Below, one piece after another: positions 55,679-63,979 of a stretch of 64,000 nucleotides of DNA. The stretch is from WHSW01 sp963821025 (GTDB lineage Bacteria > Actinomycetota > Thermoleophilia > Solirubrobacterales > 70-9), in the NCBI GenBank assembly GCA_963821025.1, contig CAWGCG010000004.1, forward strand, positions 434,001-498,000, in the 5' to 3' direction. The translations under genes and the position numbers were made by a program. Every line of letters begins with the position of its first letter. The first letter of the stretch is position 1. Under the pieces are notes generated by a model. It had not been told where the DNA came from. It saw nothing but the letters and a program-made list of their open reading frames with translations, and ran no database searches.

Positions 55679-56458
55679 TCAAAACGCTACGGCTCCATCG
55701 CCCTTCCAGGCCGCGAGCTCGACCAGGGTGCGGGCGTCGACGCCGGAGCCCGAGAGCACGCAGCTGTGGCCGTCGCGCAGCCAGGTCACGGTCGTCTGCC
55801 CACCGTCTCGGGCGACCGTGAACTCGACCCCGTCCAGGGTGGTCGACTCGCCGCCGGGGGGCGGGGCCAAAGGCTCGCCGGAGACGATCGAGTAGCCGAT
55901 CGTTTGCCCGTCCTTCTCGTAATAGACGGTGGTCGCGGTGCGGTCGCCGAGCTCGCCGGTACGCGCCCCGGCCGCTCGCCAGCCGAACTCTCGCGCCCAG
56001 TTGGGGAAGGCGAGCCCTTGCGCGCTTGCGGTGAGCAGCGCCGGGTCGCCGGTCTGCGGCGACGGGGCCGGCTCGGTGGGAGCCAGCACCGCGAGCCCGT
56101 CAGCGTCGTCGATCGTCGGCGCCCCCGGGCCCCCGGCCACGATCACCACGACCACGATCGCCGCGGCAACGGCCGCGACCGCTCCAGCGGCCCAGCCAAG
56201 CCAAGGCGCGGTCCGCTTCGGCGCCGGCGCGGCGGAGCCCGTGAGGCGCGCTCGAAGCGCCGCCGGCGCGGGCGGCTCGATCGTGCCCAGGGCAGTGACC
56301 GCCAACTGCTGGCGCTCGAGCGCCAGCCGCAGCTCCGGAGAGCGCTCGACCCGAGCCTCGACCGCGGTGCGACGGCGCCCCGACAGCGAGCCGTCGGCGA
56401 GCGCGGTCAGCTCGCGCCGGCTGCGTTCGTCGAGGTTGTCGTGGTCGCGATCGCGCAT
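55679..56458 (-). CDS. Putative membrane anti-sigma factor
   Basis: A 259-residue single-pass protein. The cytoplasmic N-terminus (DERSRRELTALADGSLSGRR, ERSPELRLALERQQLAVTAL) resembles the helical anti-sigma domain but has no zinc-binding His/Cys set. One helix follows (AAGAVAAVAAAIVVVVIVAG), then an external domain (FPNWAREFGWRAAGARTGEL, TTVYYEKDGQTIGYSIVSGE, TVTWLRDGHSCVLSGSGVDA). It precedes the ECF sigma gene on the same transcript, which is the main basis for the call. Release could be by regulated proteolysis; not shown. Confidence 0.75.
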   Translation of the reverse strand: MRDRDHDNLDERSRRELTALADGSLSGRRRTAVEARVERSPELRLALERQQLAVTALGTIEPPAPAALRARLTGSAAPAPKRTAPWLGWAAGAVAAVAAAIVVVVIVAGGPGAPTIDDADGLAVLAPTEPAPSPQTGDPALLTASAQGLAFPNWAREFGWRAAGARTGELGDRTATTVYYEKDGQTIGYSIVSGEPLAPPPGGESTTLDGVEFTVARDGGQTTVTWLRDGHSCVLSGSGVDARTLVELAAWKGDGAVAF

Positions 56459-56608
56459 CAGGCTCGTACCTATTGGACGCTAACGGGCGCCGGTTCATTC
56501 CACGGTCGGCGAATGAATCGATGACGACCGCGCGCCGGCGTATCCGCGTCCGAGCGTGACGCCCGCCGGCGCCGGCAGGCCTCTCCTTCGCCGGCGACCA
56601 TGCGGTCC

Positions 56609-56614
56609 TATGCT
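56609..56614 (+). promoter_or_regulatory. -10-like element placing the transcription start on a GTG
   Basis: TATGCT ends 7 bases before GTG 56621, with TTCGCC 16 bases upstream as a poor -35. If used, the mRNA would begin at or next to the GTG and be leaderless, which is common in actinobacteria. It supports choosing GTG 56621 over ATG 56600. Confidence 0.4.
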
Positions 56615-56620
56615 GGGCGC

Positions 56621-58567
56621 GTGGCTGACTCCGAGCGCCTCTCGATCGCCCAGGTGACCCCGCACCCGTGGGGCGCTGCCCACGAGGTCAACGAGTTCGT
56701 CGCCCGGGCCTCCGCCGAGCTCGCCGCGCGCGGCCACCGGGTCGTGGTCGTTGCGCCCTCGGAATCGCGCCGCGCCGTGCGCGAGTCGCGCCGCGCGATC
56801 GCGACCGCAGCTGAGGATCCGGCAACGCTCTTCGACGGCTCCTCGGGGGGCGTGCGGGCCGGGGGCGAGATCGGGCCGCCCGTGGTCGCGCTCGGCAGCG
56901 GCATTCCGATGCCGCGCGGGCCCCGCCCCCGCGCCGCGCCGCTGCCGGTCGACGTCAGCCGGGCGCTCGATCGCCTGCTCTCCGGGGTCGAGTTCGACAT
57001 CGTCCACGTCCACGACCCGTTCGCCCCGAGCGTCTCCTCAGCCGCCCTGCGCCACTCGCGCTCGCTCAACGTCGGCAGCTTCCACGAGCCCACCGAGCGC
57101 ACGCTCTCGACCCAGGTGGCGCGTCCGCTGGTCGAGATCTTCCTCGGCCGCCTCGATGCCCGCACGGTGAGCTCGCGGGTAACCGCCGAGCTGCTCGACC
57201 GCTTCTTTCCCGGCAACTACGAGCTGGTCGAGCCGGGGGCCGACCCGTGTCCGCAACCCTGGTGGCCCGGCGACCGGGCCGACGGCAAGCGCCCCGTGCG
57301 GATCGCCTTCTGCCTCGAGGAGGAGAAGGGCGCGCTGAGGCTGTTCATGCGCGCCCTGCGCCGGCTGACGCTCGAGCGGCGCTGGGAGGCCGCCGTTTGG
57401 CTCGAGGGGTCGACCGAGCTTCGCCTGAGCCAGCGATTGCGCGACCGCGTCCACATCGTTCGCGCCGGCGAAGCGAGCCCCGAGGCGCTGATCGCGGGCG
57501 CCGACGTCGTTTGCGCGGCCTCCGGAGGCCCGCGGGTCTCGCCCGGGCTGATCCGTATGGCCCTGGCCTCGGGCGCGGTGCCGGTGGTCTCCCAGATCGC
57601 TCTCTACTCCGAGCTGATCGCCGACGGAGACCGCGGGCTGCTGTTCCCGCCGGGCGACGCGATCACGCTCGCGGGCCAGCTCGAGCGGCTGGTCGCCGAC
57701 GAATCGCTACGCCGCGATCTGGTCGGACGGGCAGGCGGCGCGATTCGTGACTGGAGCTCGGTCGCCGACCAGCTCGACGGGATCTACGCGCGGATCGCCG
57801 CACGCCGACACGATCCGCGCGGAAATCCGGAGGTGCGTCGGCGGATCGCGCGGCGTCGCGAGCTCGACGTCGACCTGCACATGCACACCGACCACTCCTC
57901 CGACTGCGCGACCCCGGTCGAGACCTTGCTCGCGACCGCCAGCGAGGTCGGTCTCGGGGCGATCGCGATCACCGACCACAACGAGGTTTCGGGGGCACTC
58001 GCCGCGCGCGAGATCGCCGACGACTTCGGCGTCAAGGTGATCGTCGCCGAGGAGGTGAAGACGGCTGAGCAGGGTGAGGTGATCGGCCTCTTTTTGGAAC
58101 GCAAGATCGAGCGCGGGATGACCATGGCCGAGACGATCGCCGAGATCCGTCGCCAGGGCGGGCTCGTCTATGTCCCGCATCCCTTCGACCGCCTGCACTC
58201 GGTGCCCGATTACGAGCACCTGCTCGAGATGGTCGAGGAGATCGACATCCTCGAGGTGTTCAACCCCCGGGTGGCGATGTCGGCGTTCAACGAGGAGGCC
58301 GAGCGCTTCGCGGCCAAGTACCGGATCGTCCCCGGCGCCGGCTCCGACAGCCACGTCGCCCAGGGTCTCGGCACCGTGATGACCAGGGTTCACGATTTCG
58401 ACGGCGCCGAGGAGTTCCTCGAGGCGATGCGCGATGCGGACATCATCCACAAGCAGCGCAACCTGGTTTACGTGCAGGCGCTGAAGCTCCTGCAGACCGG
58501 CGGCGGACGGGGCGGCAAGCGGCGCAGCGGCGGCCCGGGCGCGAGGGCGAAGGCGAGCAAGCGCTGA
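56621..58567 (+). CDS. Fusion of GT4-like glycosyltransferase and PHP phosphoesterase
   Basis: A 648-residue two-domain protein. Residues 1-400: GT-B glycosyltransferase (RLSIAQVTPHPWGAAHEVNE, FDIVHVHDPFAPSVSSAALR, SFHEPTERTL, then a donor half with VRIAFCLEEEKGALRLFMRA and a short GLIRMALASGAVPVVS). The classical E-x7-E of the donor site is not clear. From about residue 417: PHP domain with DLHMHTDHSSDC, AIAITDHNEVSG, VIVAEEVKTAEQGEVIGLFL, YVPHPFDRL and AGSDSH, that is, the full set of metal-binding His/Asp residues. The basic tail is Gly/Arg/Lys-rich. GTG 56621 or ATG 56600. Translation is linked to the next gene by TGATG. Confidence 0.85.
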   Translation: MADSERLSIAQVTPHPWGAAHEVNEFVARASAELAARGHRVVVVAPSESRRAVRESRRAIATAAEDPATLFDGSSGGVRAGGEIGPPVVALGSGIPMPRGPRPRAAPLPVDVSRALDRLLSGVEFDIVHVHDPFAPSVSSAALRHSRSLNVGSFHEPTERTLSTQVARPLVEIFLGRLDARTVSSRVTAELLDRFFPGNYELVEPGADPCPQPWWPGDRADGKRPVRIAFCLEEEKGALRLFMRALRRLTLERRWEAAVWLEGSTELRLSQRLRDRVHIVRAGEASPEALIAGADVVCAASGGPRVSPGLIRMALASGAVPVVSQIALYSELIADGDRGLLFPPGDAITLAGQLERLVADESLRRDLVGRAGGAIRDWSSVADQLDGIYARIAARRHDPRGNPEVRRRIARRRELDVDLHMHTDHSSDCATPVETLLATASEVGLGAIAITDHNEVSGALAAREIADDFGVKVIVAEEVKTAEQGEVIGLFLERKIERGMTMAETIAEIRRQGGLVYVPHPFDRLHSVPDYEHLLEMVEEIDILEVFNPRVAMSAFNEEAERFAAKYRIVPGAGSDSHVAQGLGTVMTRVHDFDGAEEFLEAMRDADIIHKQRNLVYVQALKLLQTGGGRGGKRRSGGPGARAKASKR

Positions 58568-59256
58568 TGCATGCGGGCGGCGCGGCAGGAGGGCGGACGG
58601 GGCCGTCAAAGAAAGCCGACGGCTCGGTAACCGGGCCCAGGGGACCCACCGTGCCGACCACAGACGACGAGATCCAGGAGAAATACCTCGAGCGGGCCAT
58701 CCGCGAGCTCAACCAGCTCACGCATCGCCTCCAGGAATGCTCGCACTGCCCTCGCGGCAACCTGATGCCGGTGCTCGGCTCCGGGCATCCGCAGGCCGAC
58801 GTGATGCTGCTCAAGTACGCGCCGACGGCCGCCGAGGTCGAGGAGGGCGTCGCCTTCTACGGCCGCTCGGGCAACGCGCTGATGAAGAGCTTCAAGCGCC
58901 TCGGGATCGACCCGCTGGCCGTCTACGGGACGCTCTGCGTCAAGTGCCCGGTCTCCGACCCCTCGCTGGCCGCCGGCGAGTGCGTCGAGCGGGTGGTCGA
59001 GGAGATCGCGATCGTGCAGCCGCGTTGCATCGTGGTCATGGGCGAGCGCGCGCTCGAGACCGTGAACGATCTCGGCGTGCCGCTGGCGCGCGACTTGCGC
59101 CCGCGGCTCGGTGAGATGCAGCAGATGACGCCGGCGATCGAGGCGCTCTACGTTCCCGACATCGACGACTCGCTCGACGCCGAGGGCGCCAAGCGCGAGT
59201 TCTGGTCGGCGTTCCGCGCGCTCGGCGACTGGTACGCCGAGCTGCCTCCCTACTAG
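58567..59256 (+). CDS. Uracil-DNA glycosylase superfamily protein with Fe-S cysteines but altered active site
   Basis: A 229-residue protein. After a 35-residue disordered leader, the family 4/5-like layout is seen: Cys pair QECSHCPRGNL, then LLKYAPTAAEVEEGVAFYGR and SGNALMKSFKRLGIDPLAVY, TLCVKCPVSDPSLAAGECVE, and PRCIVVMGERALETVN. The four Cys positions match the 4Fe-4S ligands. However, the GEAPG catalytic loop is LKYAP, and the HPS/HPA motif at the end reads YVPDIDDSL, so normal uracil excision is doubtful. ATG 58567 overlaps the preceding stop by one base. It may be a repurposed nucleic-acid-binding protein. Confidence 0.75.
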   Translation: MHAGGAAGGRTGPSKKADGSVTGPRGPTVPTTDDEIQEKYLERAIRELNQLTHRLQECSHCPRGNLMPVLGSGHPQADVMLLKYAPTAAEVEEGVAFYGRSGNALMKSFKRLGIDPLAVYGTLCVKCPVSDPSLAAGECVERVVEEIAIVQPRCIVVMGERALETVNDLGVPLARDLRPRLGEMQQMTPAIEALYVPDIDDSLDAEGAKREFWSAFRALGDWYAELPPY

Positions 59257-59275
59257 AGCTCCGTCCGGCGCGCCC

Positions 59276-60103
59276 TCAGCCCGTGCTCGGAGCCGGGTCC
59301 CGAGGGGCGACGGCCTCGGCGACCGCACCCATCGCCTCCAGGTTGGCGCTCGCCAGGCCGCGGACCACCGGCACGTCGAGCGCCTCGTAGGCGGCCAGCG
59401 CCGTGCGCGCCTGCTCGGGGTCTGCGGCGGCGATTCCCACGCTGCCCGCGGGCTCGTCGAGGCGGGCGAAGTGGTTGCGGTAACCGTCGTGAAGGTCGCG
59501 GTAAAAGGACTCCTCCTTGGTCAGCCGCTCGGCCGCGTCCGGCCCGACCGCGGTGCGCACGTACCCGAACACGGGCGGCGACTCGCGCGACACCGCGGCG
59601 GCGCCCTGGTCGACCTTCTGGCGCGCCGAAACGGCGAACGCGGGGGTCATCCAGTTGAAGAAGACGCCGTCGTAGGCCTCGCCGGCGAGCCGGCACATCC
59701 TCGGCCCCATCGCCGCCAGCACCAGGCGCACGTCCGGGAGCGCCGCGCGCAGCTCGGCGAGCGCAGCGCTCATCCGGGTGAGCGGCTTTTCCGAGAACCC
59801 GGCCCCGACCCCGAGCCACAGCCGGGCGGGATCGAGCTCCAGCCGTTCGATCTGCGAGGCGATCTCGTCGGCGCCATGGCGGTCGAGGGCGATCACCGCG
59901 ACGCCGAGGTCGAGTCCCGGCGCGGCCTCGGCGAACACCGCGAGCGTCTCCAGCCCGAGCGCACCGGGATGGTCGTTCGACCAGATCGAGGAGTAGCCGA
60001 GCTCCTCACAGCGCTCGGCCAGGGGGCCGGCGACGTCGGGGTCGAGCCCGGCGGCGACCCCGAACCCCAGCCTCTCCGTGCTCCCTGCCCCCTGCTCCTT
60101 CAC
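59276..60103 (-). CDS. LLM class (F420-type) oxidoreductase
   Basis: A 275-residue luciferase-like flavin/F420-dependent oxidoreductase. Landmarks: LAERCEELGYSSIWSNDHPG, LDLGVAVIALDRHGADEIAS, QIERLELDPARLWLGVGAGF (bacterial luciferase-type beta-strand core), PDVRLVLAAMGPRMCRLAGE, AYDGVFFNWMTPAF and NHFARLDEPAG. GTG 60103 overlaps the upstream methyltransferase stop by 4 bases. The first dozen residues (KEQGAGSTER) come from a heptamer repeat and are not family sequence. Substrate unknown; F420 rather than FMN is presumed because actinobacterial members usually use it. Confidence 0.83.
   Translation of the reverse strand: MKEQGAGSTERLGFGVAAGLDPDVAGPLAERCEELGYSSIWSNDHPGALGLETLAVFAEAAPGLDLGVAVIALDRHGADEIASQIERLELDPARLWLGVGAGFSEKPLTRMSAALAELRAALPDVRLVLAAMGPRMCRLAGEAYDGVFFNWMTPAFAVSARQKVDQGAAAVSRESPPVFGYVRTAVGPDAAERLTKEESFYRDLHDGYRNHFARLDEPAGSVGIAAADPEQARTALAAYEALDVPVVRGLASANLEAMGAVAEAVAPRDPAPSTG
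60073..60100. repeat. GGGAGCA-type heptamers in the LLM gene start
   Basis: On the minus strand, about four degenerate heptamers (GGAGCAG, GGGGCAG, GGAGCAC, GGAGAGG) encode KEQGAGSTER at the start of the LLM protein, right at the overlap with the methyltransferase stop. The same family occurs at 23030-23059 and, weakly, 28236-28251. Confidence 0.7.
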
Positions 60104-61458
60104 CGTTCCAGCACCGCCACGCACTCCACGTGCGGCGTCTGCGCAAACATGTCGACCGGCTTCACCCGGGTCAGCCTATAGCCGGCCTCGACGATCTGGG
60201 CGGCGTTTGGGGCGAGCGTCGTCGGGTTGCAGGAGACGTAGACGATCCGCGGCGCTTGGCACTCGAGCAGCCGCCGGACGATCTTCGACGACAGCCCGGC
60301 GCGGGGCGGGTCGACGACGACCACGTCGGGACGCCCGGCGCGCTCGATCAGCGGCCGGATGCCGAGCCTGGCATCGGCGGCGACGAAGGTGGCGTTGGCG
60401 ATCTGGTTGGCCTCGGCGTTGTGCTCGGCGTTGGCGACCGCCTCCGCGACGCTCTCGAGCCCCCAGACCTCGCCCGCGTGCGGGGCCAGCGAGAGGCCGA
60501 TCGTGCCGATTCCGCAGTAGAGGTCGAAGACGCGCTCGCGACCGCTGAGCCCGGCCAGGTCGGCGATGATCGCGTAGACGCGCTCGGCCATCTCGGTGTT
60601 GGTCTGCAGGAAGGCGTCGTGGGAAACGCGGAAGCGAAGCCCGCAGAGCTCCTCGTGCAGATACTCGGCGCCCAGGACCCCGGTCGGCCCGTAGGTGTCG
60701 CCACGCGGTCGATCGATCACCGTATGCAGGTCCACCGGGGGCTTCGGGAAGTCCGCCGGCGAGGTGACCAGCCGGGTCTGCAGCTCGCCGGTCCGCCGGC
60801 CCTCGCGGACGATCAGGTTGCGCAGCGTCCCCGCCTGGGAGGCGCGATCGTAGGGGTCGATCCGTTCCGATCGTGCCCAGGCGCGGACCTCGTTGCGAGC
60901 GGCGTTGTTGACCTGCGAAGCGAGCCGGCAGTCGTCGACGTCGACGACATCCGACCAGCTGCCACGGCGGTGGAACCCCAGCGCCGCTTCGCCGCCGGAA
61001 CCCGCTCCGAATGAGTACTCGAGCTTGTTTCGATAGCGCCATTGCTCGACCGCGGGCTCGATCGGATCGAGCTCGAAGTCGTCGAGGCCGCCGATGCGCC
61101 GCAGGGCGTCATCGACCTGGCTCGACTTCTCGCCCAGCTGGCGCTCATATGCCAGCCCCTGCCAGGGGGCGCCGGGGCAGGGCTCGCCGCCGTGCGTGCA
61201 GGTGTCGGGGCGTCGCTCGGGGCTCGGTCGCAGCAGCTCCACAGCCTTCGCCTCGCCGAACTGGCGCTTGGACTTGACGATCCGGGCACGAACCAGGTCG
61301 CCGGGAAGCGCGCCGGAGACGAAGACGACATAGCCGTCGGCGCGGGCGACGCCGCGCCCGCCCTGGGCCAGCGAGTCGATCTCGAGCTCGATCTCGGCGC
61401 CCGGCCGCGGCCGCTCAGCGCGGGTCTTGGTCGGGACGTCGCCCACGCCCCTGAACAT
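60100..61458 (-). CDS. 23S rRNA (uracil-5-)-methyltransferase, RumA/RlmD family
   Basis: A 452-residue SAM-dependent RNA m5U methyltransferase. TRAM domain at the start (EIELEIDSLAQGGRGVARAD, ALPGDLVRARIVKSKRQFGE). An Fe-S Cys group follows (CTHGGEPCPGAPWQGL, VDDCRLAS). The catalytic domain has VSHDAFLQTNTEMAERVY, DLYCGIGTIGLSLAPHAGEV, VVVVDPPRAGLSSKIVRRLL, and the nucleophile in YVSCNPTTLAPN. The C-terminal KPVDMFAQTPHVECV is complete. ATG 61458. It heads the LLM gene by 4-base overlap. The target is rRNA, by family. Confidence 0.93.
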   Translation of the reverse strand: MFRGVGDVPTKTRAERPRPGAEIELEIDSLAQGGRGVARADGYVVFVSGALPGDLVRARIVKSKRQFGEAKAVELLRPSPERRPDTCTHGGEPCPGAPWQGLAYERQLGEKSSQVDDALRRIGGLDDFELDPIEPAVEQWRYRNKLEYSFGAGSGGEAALGFHRRGSWSDVVDVDDCRLASQVNNAARNEVRAWARSERIDPYDRASQAGTLRNLIVREGRRTGELQTRLVTSPADFPKPPVDLHTVIDRPRGDTYGPTGVLGAEYLHEELCGLRFRVSHDAFLQTNTEMAERVYAIIADLAGLSGRERVFDLYCGIGTIGLSLAPHAGEVWGLESVAEAVANAEHNAEANQIANATFVAADARLGIRPLIERAGRPDVVVVDPPRAGLSSKIVRRLLECQAPRIVYVSCNPTTLAPNAAQIVEAGYRLTRVKPVDMFAQTPHVECVAVLER

Positions 61459-61495
61459 AGCCGCCGAGCGGCTCGGCTCTCCGGCGGGTCGCGCC

Positions 61496-62176
61496 TTACT
61501 GCGCCAGCTGCTTCTCGATCGCGTCGAGGACGCCCTTGCGCGCCTTGCCCCGCTTCTCGATCGTGCGGACCTTGCGCAGGTCGGCTTTGGAGAGGTCCTT
61601 GAGCCTCGACCTGACCTGGACCGCGGTCAGCTGTTCGTAGCCGGTGATCGGCGAGCCGGGCGCGCCGGCGCGCCGGCGAAACTTGTCCGCCTCCGCGAGC
61701 GGCTTGTCAGCGGCGTCGCGCGCGGCGCGGCCGACACGGCCCGCGGCCCGGGTCGCCTGGCGCCGGGCAGTGTCGGCGCGGGTGTCGAGCTGCCTGCGAG
61801 CCTGCTCGATCAGCCGTTCGAGCTCATTGACCAGGTCATCGGTGGCCTTGCGGCTGCGGCTGACCAGGGTGGAGACCAACTCGTTCGCGTCGCCCCGCGT
61901 CATCCGACCGCGGGTGACGGCATCGTCGACGACCTCCTGGATCCTGTCGCGAGAGAGGTTGACGTTCGATTCGAGCGCCCCACGACTGCGCTCGAGCGCC
62001 TCGCGAAAGGCTTGGACGCTCTTGTCCGAGCGCCCGCTGGCCGGCGCGCCGCCACCGCTCTTTCGGCCGCTCGAGCTCGCCCCGCGCGCGCTCGAGCTCG
62101 CCCCGCGCGCGCTCGAGCTCGCCTTGCGCGTGCTTCCACCGGGCTTGGAACCGGAGCCTCCGGACCTGGTCGCCAT
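61496..62176 (-). CDS. Basic, phasin-like/histone-like protein
   Basis: A 226-residue lysine/arginine-rich protein. The N-terminus is low-complexity Ser/Arg/Lys/Gly (SSSARGASSSARGASS). The centre is a long amphipathic helix bundle (SVQAFREALERSRGALESNV, NELVSTLVSRSRKATDDLVN, ELERLIEQARRQLDTRADTA) like phasins or bacterial H1-like proteins. The C-terminus GYEQLTAVQVRSRLKDLSKA is a short helix-turn module also seen in other actinobacterial proteins of this kind. AGGAGG lies 5 bases before ATG 62176. Probable nucleic-acid or granule-associated protein; function not established. Confidence 0.75.
   Translation of the reverse strand: MATRSGGSGSKPGGSTRKASSSARGASSSARGASSSGRKSGGGAPASGRSDKSVQAFREALERSRGALESNVNLSRDRIQEVVDDAVTRGRMTRGDANELVSTLVSRSRKATDDLVNELERLIEQARRQLDTRADTARRQATRAAGRVGRAARDAADKPLAEADKFRRRAGAPGSPITGYEQLTAVQVRSRLKDLSKADLRKVRTIEKRGKARKGVLDAIEKQLAQ
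62070..62132. repeat. Three 21-base repeats in the basic-protein gene
   Basis: Two identical 21-base units (62070-62090 and 62091-62111) and a third with three changes (62112-62132), each beginning CTCGAGCTCGCC, encode ASSSARG-type heptapeptides. They preserve the frame, so copy number could change without disrupting the protein. Confidence 0.85.
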
Positions 62177-62253
62177 CTTTGCCTCCTCGGCGTCGGGCTT
62201 GACTGCCCCGACTATCTCATCCCGGGGCCTCCCGTGGGCATGACGGCCGTCGG

Positions 62254-63069
62254 TCAACCGAAGGTCGCGGCGACCGGGGCGTGGTCGGAGAGCCGGATCG
62301 CGAGCCCGCCGGCCCGAACCTCGCGCCGCTCTGCCGCCCATGCCGCGGGCGCCTCGACCACGCCGATCCCGCGGCAGAGCAGGTGGTCGAGGGCCCCGGG
62401 CGCGGTCGGAGCGGCGAGCCCGAAGCGCCGCTCGACCTCGGCGTAGACGGCGGTGTCGCGAGGCCGCAGGTTGAGGTCGCCGCCGAGCACGAGGGGGGAG
62501 GCGCCGGCCCACTCGCCGGCGCGCTCGGCCGCGTGCAGGAGCTCGCGCTCGGCGAGCTCCCGGTTGGCGGCGCCGGCGCTCAGGTGCAGGTTGGCGACGC
62601 AGACCTCGCCCTCGGATCCGGCGATCCGTGTGAACGCCATCGAGCGCCGCTCGGGCTCGGGACCCGGCCGCAGCTCGAGCGCTCGCCGCTCGGCGATCCT
62701 CGCCCCGCGAACGAGGGTCAGGTTGGAGCCGCCCTCGTTCGAGGCGATCAGGTCCGGATTGAGCCGCGCGACCGCCGCGCGCAGGAAGCCGAGCGAGTTG
62801 CGCGAGGTGAGCACTCCGTGCGAGTCGGCCTCGCAGGCCCGCGTCAGCGGCCGCCACCAGCGCGGAGGGCATTCCTGCAGCAGGGCGACGTCCCACTCGG
62901 CCGCGGCCAGCACCGCCTCGAACTCGCGCGCCAGGTCGCGGTTGACCTGCAGATGGCGATCGCTGCGCTCGCTCACCCGAAGCACCCTCGATCGCCACGT
63001 GAACAGACTCGGATCCGGCGGGAAGTCGCGGCCGTGAAAGAGGTTCCAGGTCAGGGCGCGCAGAGTCAT
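62254..63069 (-). CDS. Endonuclease/exonuclease/phosphatase family protein
   Basis: A 271-residue metal-dependent phosphoesterase of the EEP superfamily (DNase I/exonuclease III fold). Conserved elements: LTWNLFHGRDFPPD at the start (Asn ligand), ALLQECPPRWW (Glu ligand), CVANLHLSAGAANRELAERE, LVLGGDLNLRPRDT (catalytic Asp-Asn) and LSDHAPVAATFG at the end. No signal peptide, so the substrate is presumably intracellular nucleic acid, nucleotide or lipid phosphate. ATG 63069 lies 10 bases from the divergent argF start. Confidence 0.88.
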   Translation of the reverse strand: MTLRALTWNLFHGRDFPPDPSLFTWRSRVLRVSERSDRHLQVNRDLAREFEAVLAAAEWDVALLQECPPRWWRPLTRACEADSHGVLTSRNSLGFLRAAVARLNPDLIASNEGGSNLTLVRGARIAERRALELRPGPEPERRSMAFTRIAGSEGEVCVANLHLSAGAANRELAERELLHAAERAGEWAGASPLVLGGDLNLRPRDTAVYAEVERRFGLAAPTAPGALDHLLCRGIGVVEAPAAWAAERREVRAGGLAIRLSDHAPVAATFG

Positions 63070-63079
63070 CCCCCTTAGA

Positions 63080-63979
63080 ATGCCGCGCTTGAAGCGCTCG
63101 CCTCGACACCTGCTCACCGGCGAGGAGCTCTCGGCGGGCGAGCTCGGGGCGCTGATCGACCGCGCCGCAGAGCTCAAGGCCGGACGGGCCGACCGACTCG
63201 GAGCCGAGGCGCTGGCCGGGCGCACGGTGGCGCTCTACTTCGAGATCCCATCGACCCGGACCAGGGTCTCGTTCGGAGTCGGGGTGGCCGAGCTCGGTGC
63301 CGAGGCGCTGCCATTGCGCGCCGACGAGCTGCAACTCGGCCGCGGCGAGTCGCTCGGCGACACGGCGAGGGTGCTCTCGCGCTACCTGCACGCGATCGTG
63401 ATCCGGTCCGCTTCGCACGACGATGTCGTCGAGCTGGCGGCGGTCGCGGACGTTCCGGTGATCAACGCGCTGACCCCGCTTCACCACCCCTGCCAGGCGC
63501 TCGCCGACCTGCAGACGCTGCGCGAGCGCTTCGGCGAGCTCGACGGGCTCAAGCTCGGCTACGTCGGCGACGGCAACAACGTCGCCCGCTCGCTGGCGCT
63601 CTGCGGGCGGATCGCCGGGGTCGAGGTGCGGGTGGCGACGCCGCCCGGCTATGAGCTCGAGCCAGGGCTCGCAGCACTCGCCACCAACGACCCGGCCGAG
63701 GCCGCCGCCGGGGCGGATGCGCTCTATACCGACGTCTGGGTGAGCATGGGCGACGAGCCCAGTGCTGCGCAGCGCCGCGCCGAGCTGGAGCCGTTTCAGC
63801 TCAACGAAGAGCTGCTGGCGGTGGCCTCCGAGCGCGTGATCGTGCTCCACTGCCTACCCGCCCACCCCGGCGAGGAGATCACCGAGGGACTGCTCTACGG
63901 CGAGCGTTCGGCGGTCTGGGACCAGGCCGAGAACCGGCTGCACGCGCAGAAGGCCCTGCTCGAGCTGCTCGTCGACTGA
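63080..63979 (+). CDS. argF: Ornithine carbamoyltransferase
   Basis: A 299-residue enzyme of arginine synthesis (carbamoyl phosphate plus ornithine to citrulline). Carbamoyl-phosphate loop IPSTRTRVSFGVGVAELG, HHPCQALADLQTLRERFG, ornithine-site stretches DVWVSMGDEPSA (SMG loop) and LHCLPAHPGEEITEGLL. QAENRLHAQKALLELLVD is the usual C-terminal helix. These residues favour ornithine rather than aspartate or N-acetylornithine as acceptor. ATG 63080. Downstream DNA (63980-64000) shows nothing recognisable. Confidence 0.95.
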   Translation: MPRLKRSPRHLLTGEELSAGELGALIDRAAELKAGRADRLGAEALAGRTVALYFEIPSTRTRVSFGVGVAELGAEALPLRADELQLGRGESLGDTARVLSRYLHAIVIRSASHDDVVELAAVADVPVINALTPLHHPCQALADLQTLRERFGELDGLKLGYVGDGNNVARSLALCGRIAGVEVRVATPPGYELEPGLAALATNDPAEAAAGADALYTDVWVSMGDEPSAAQRRAELEPFQLNEELLAVASERVIVLHCLPAHPGEEITEGLLYGERSAVWDQAENRLHAQKALLELLVD

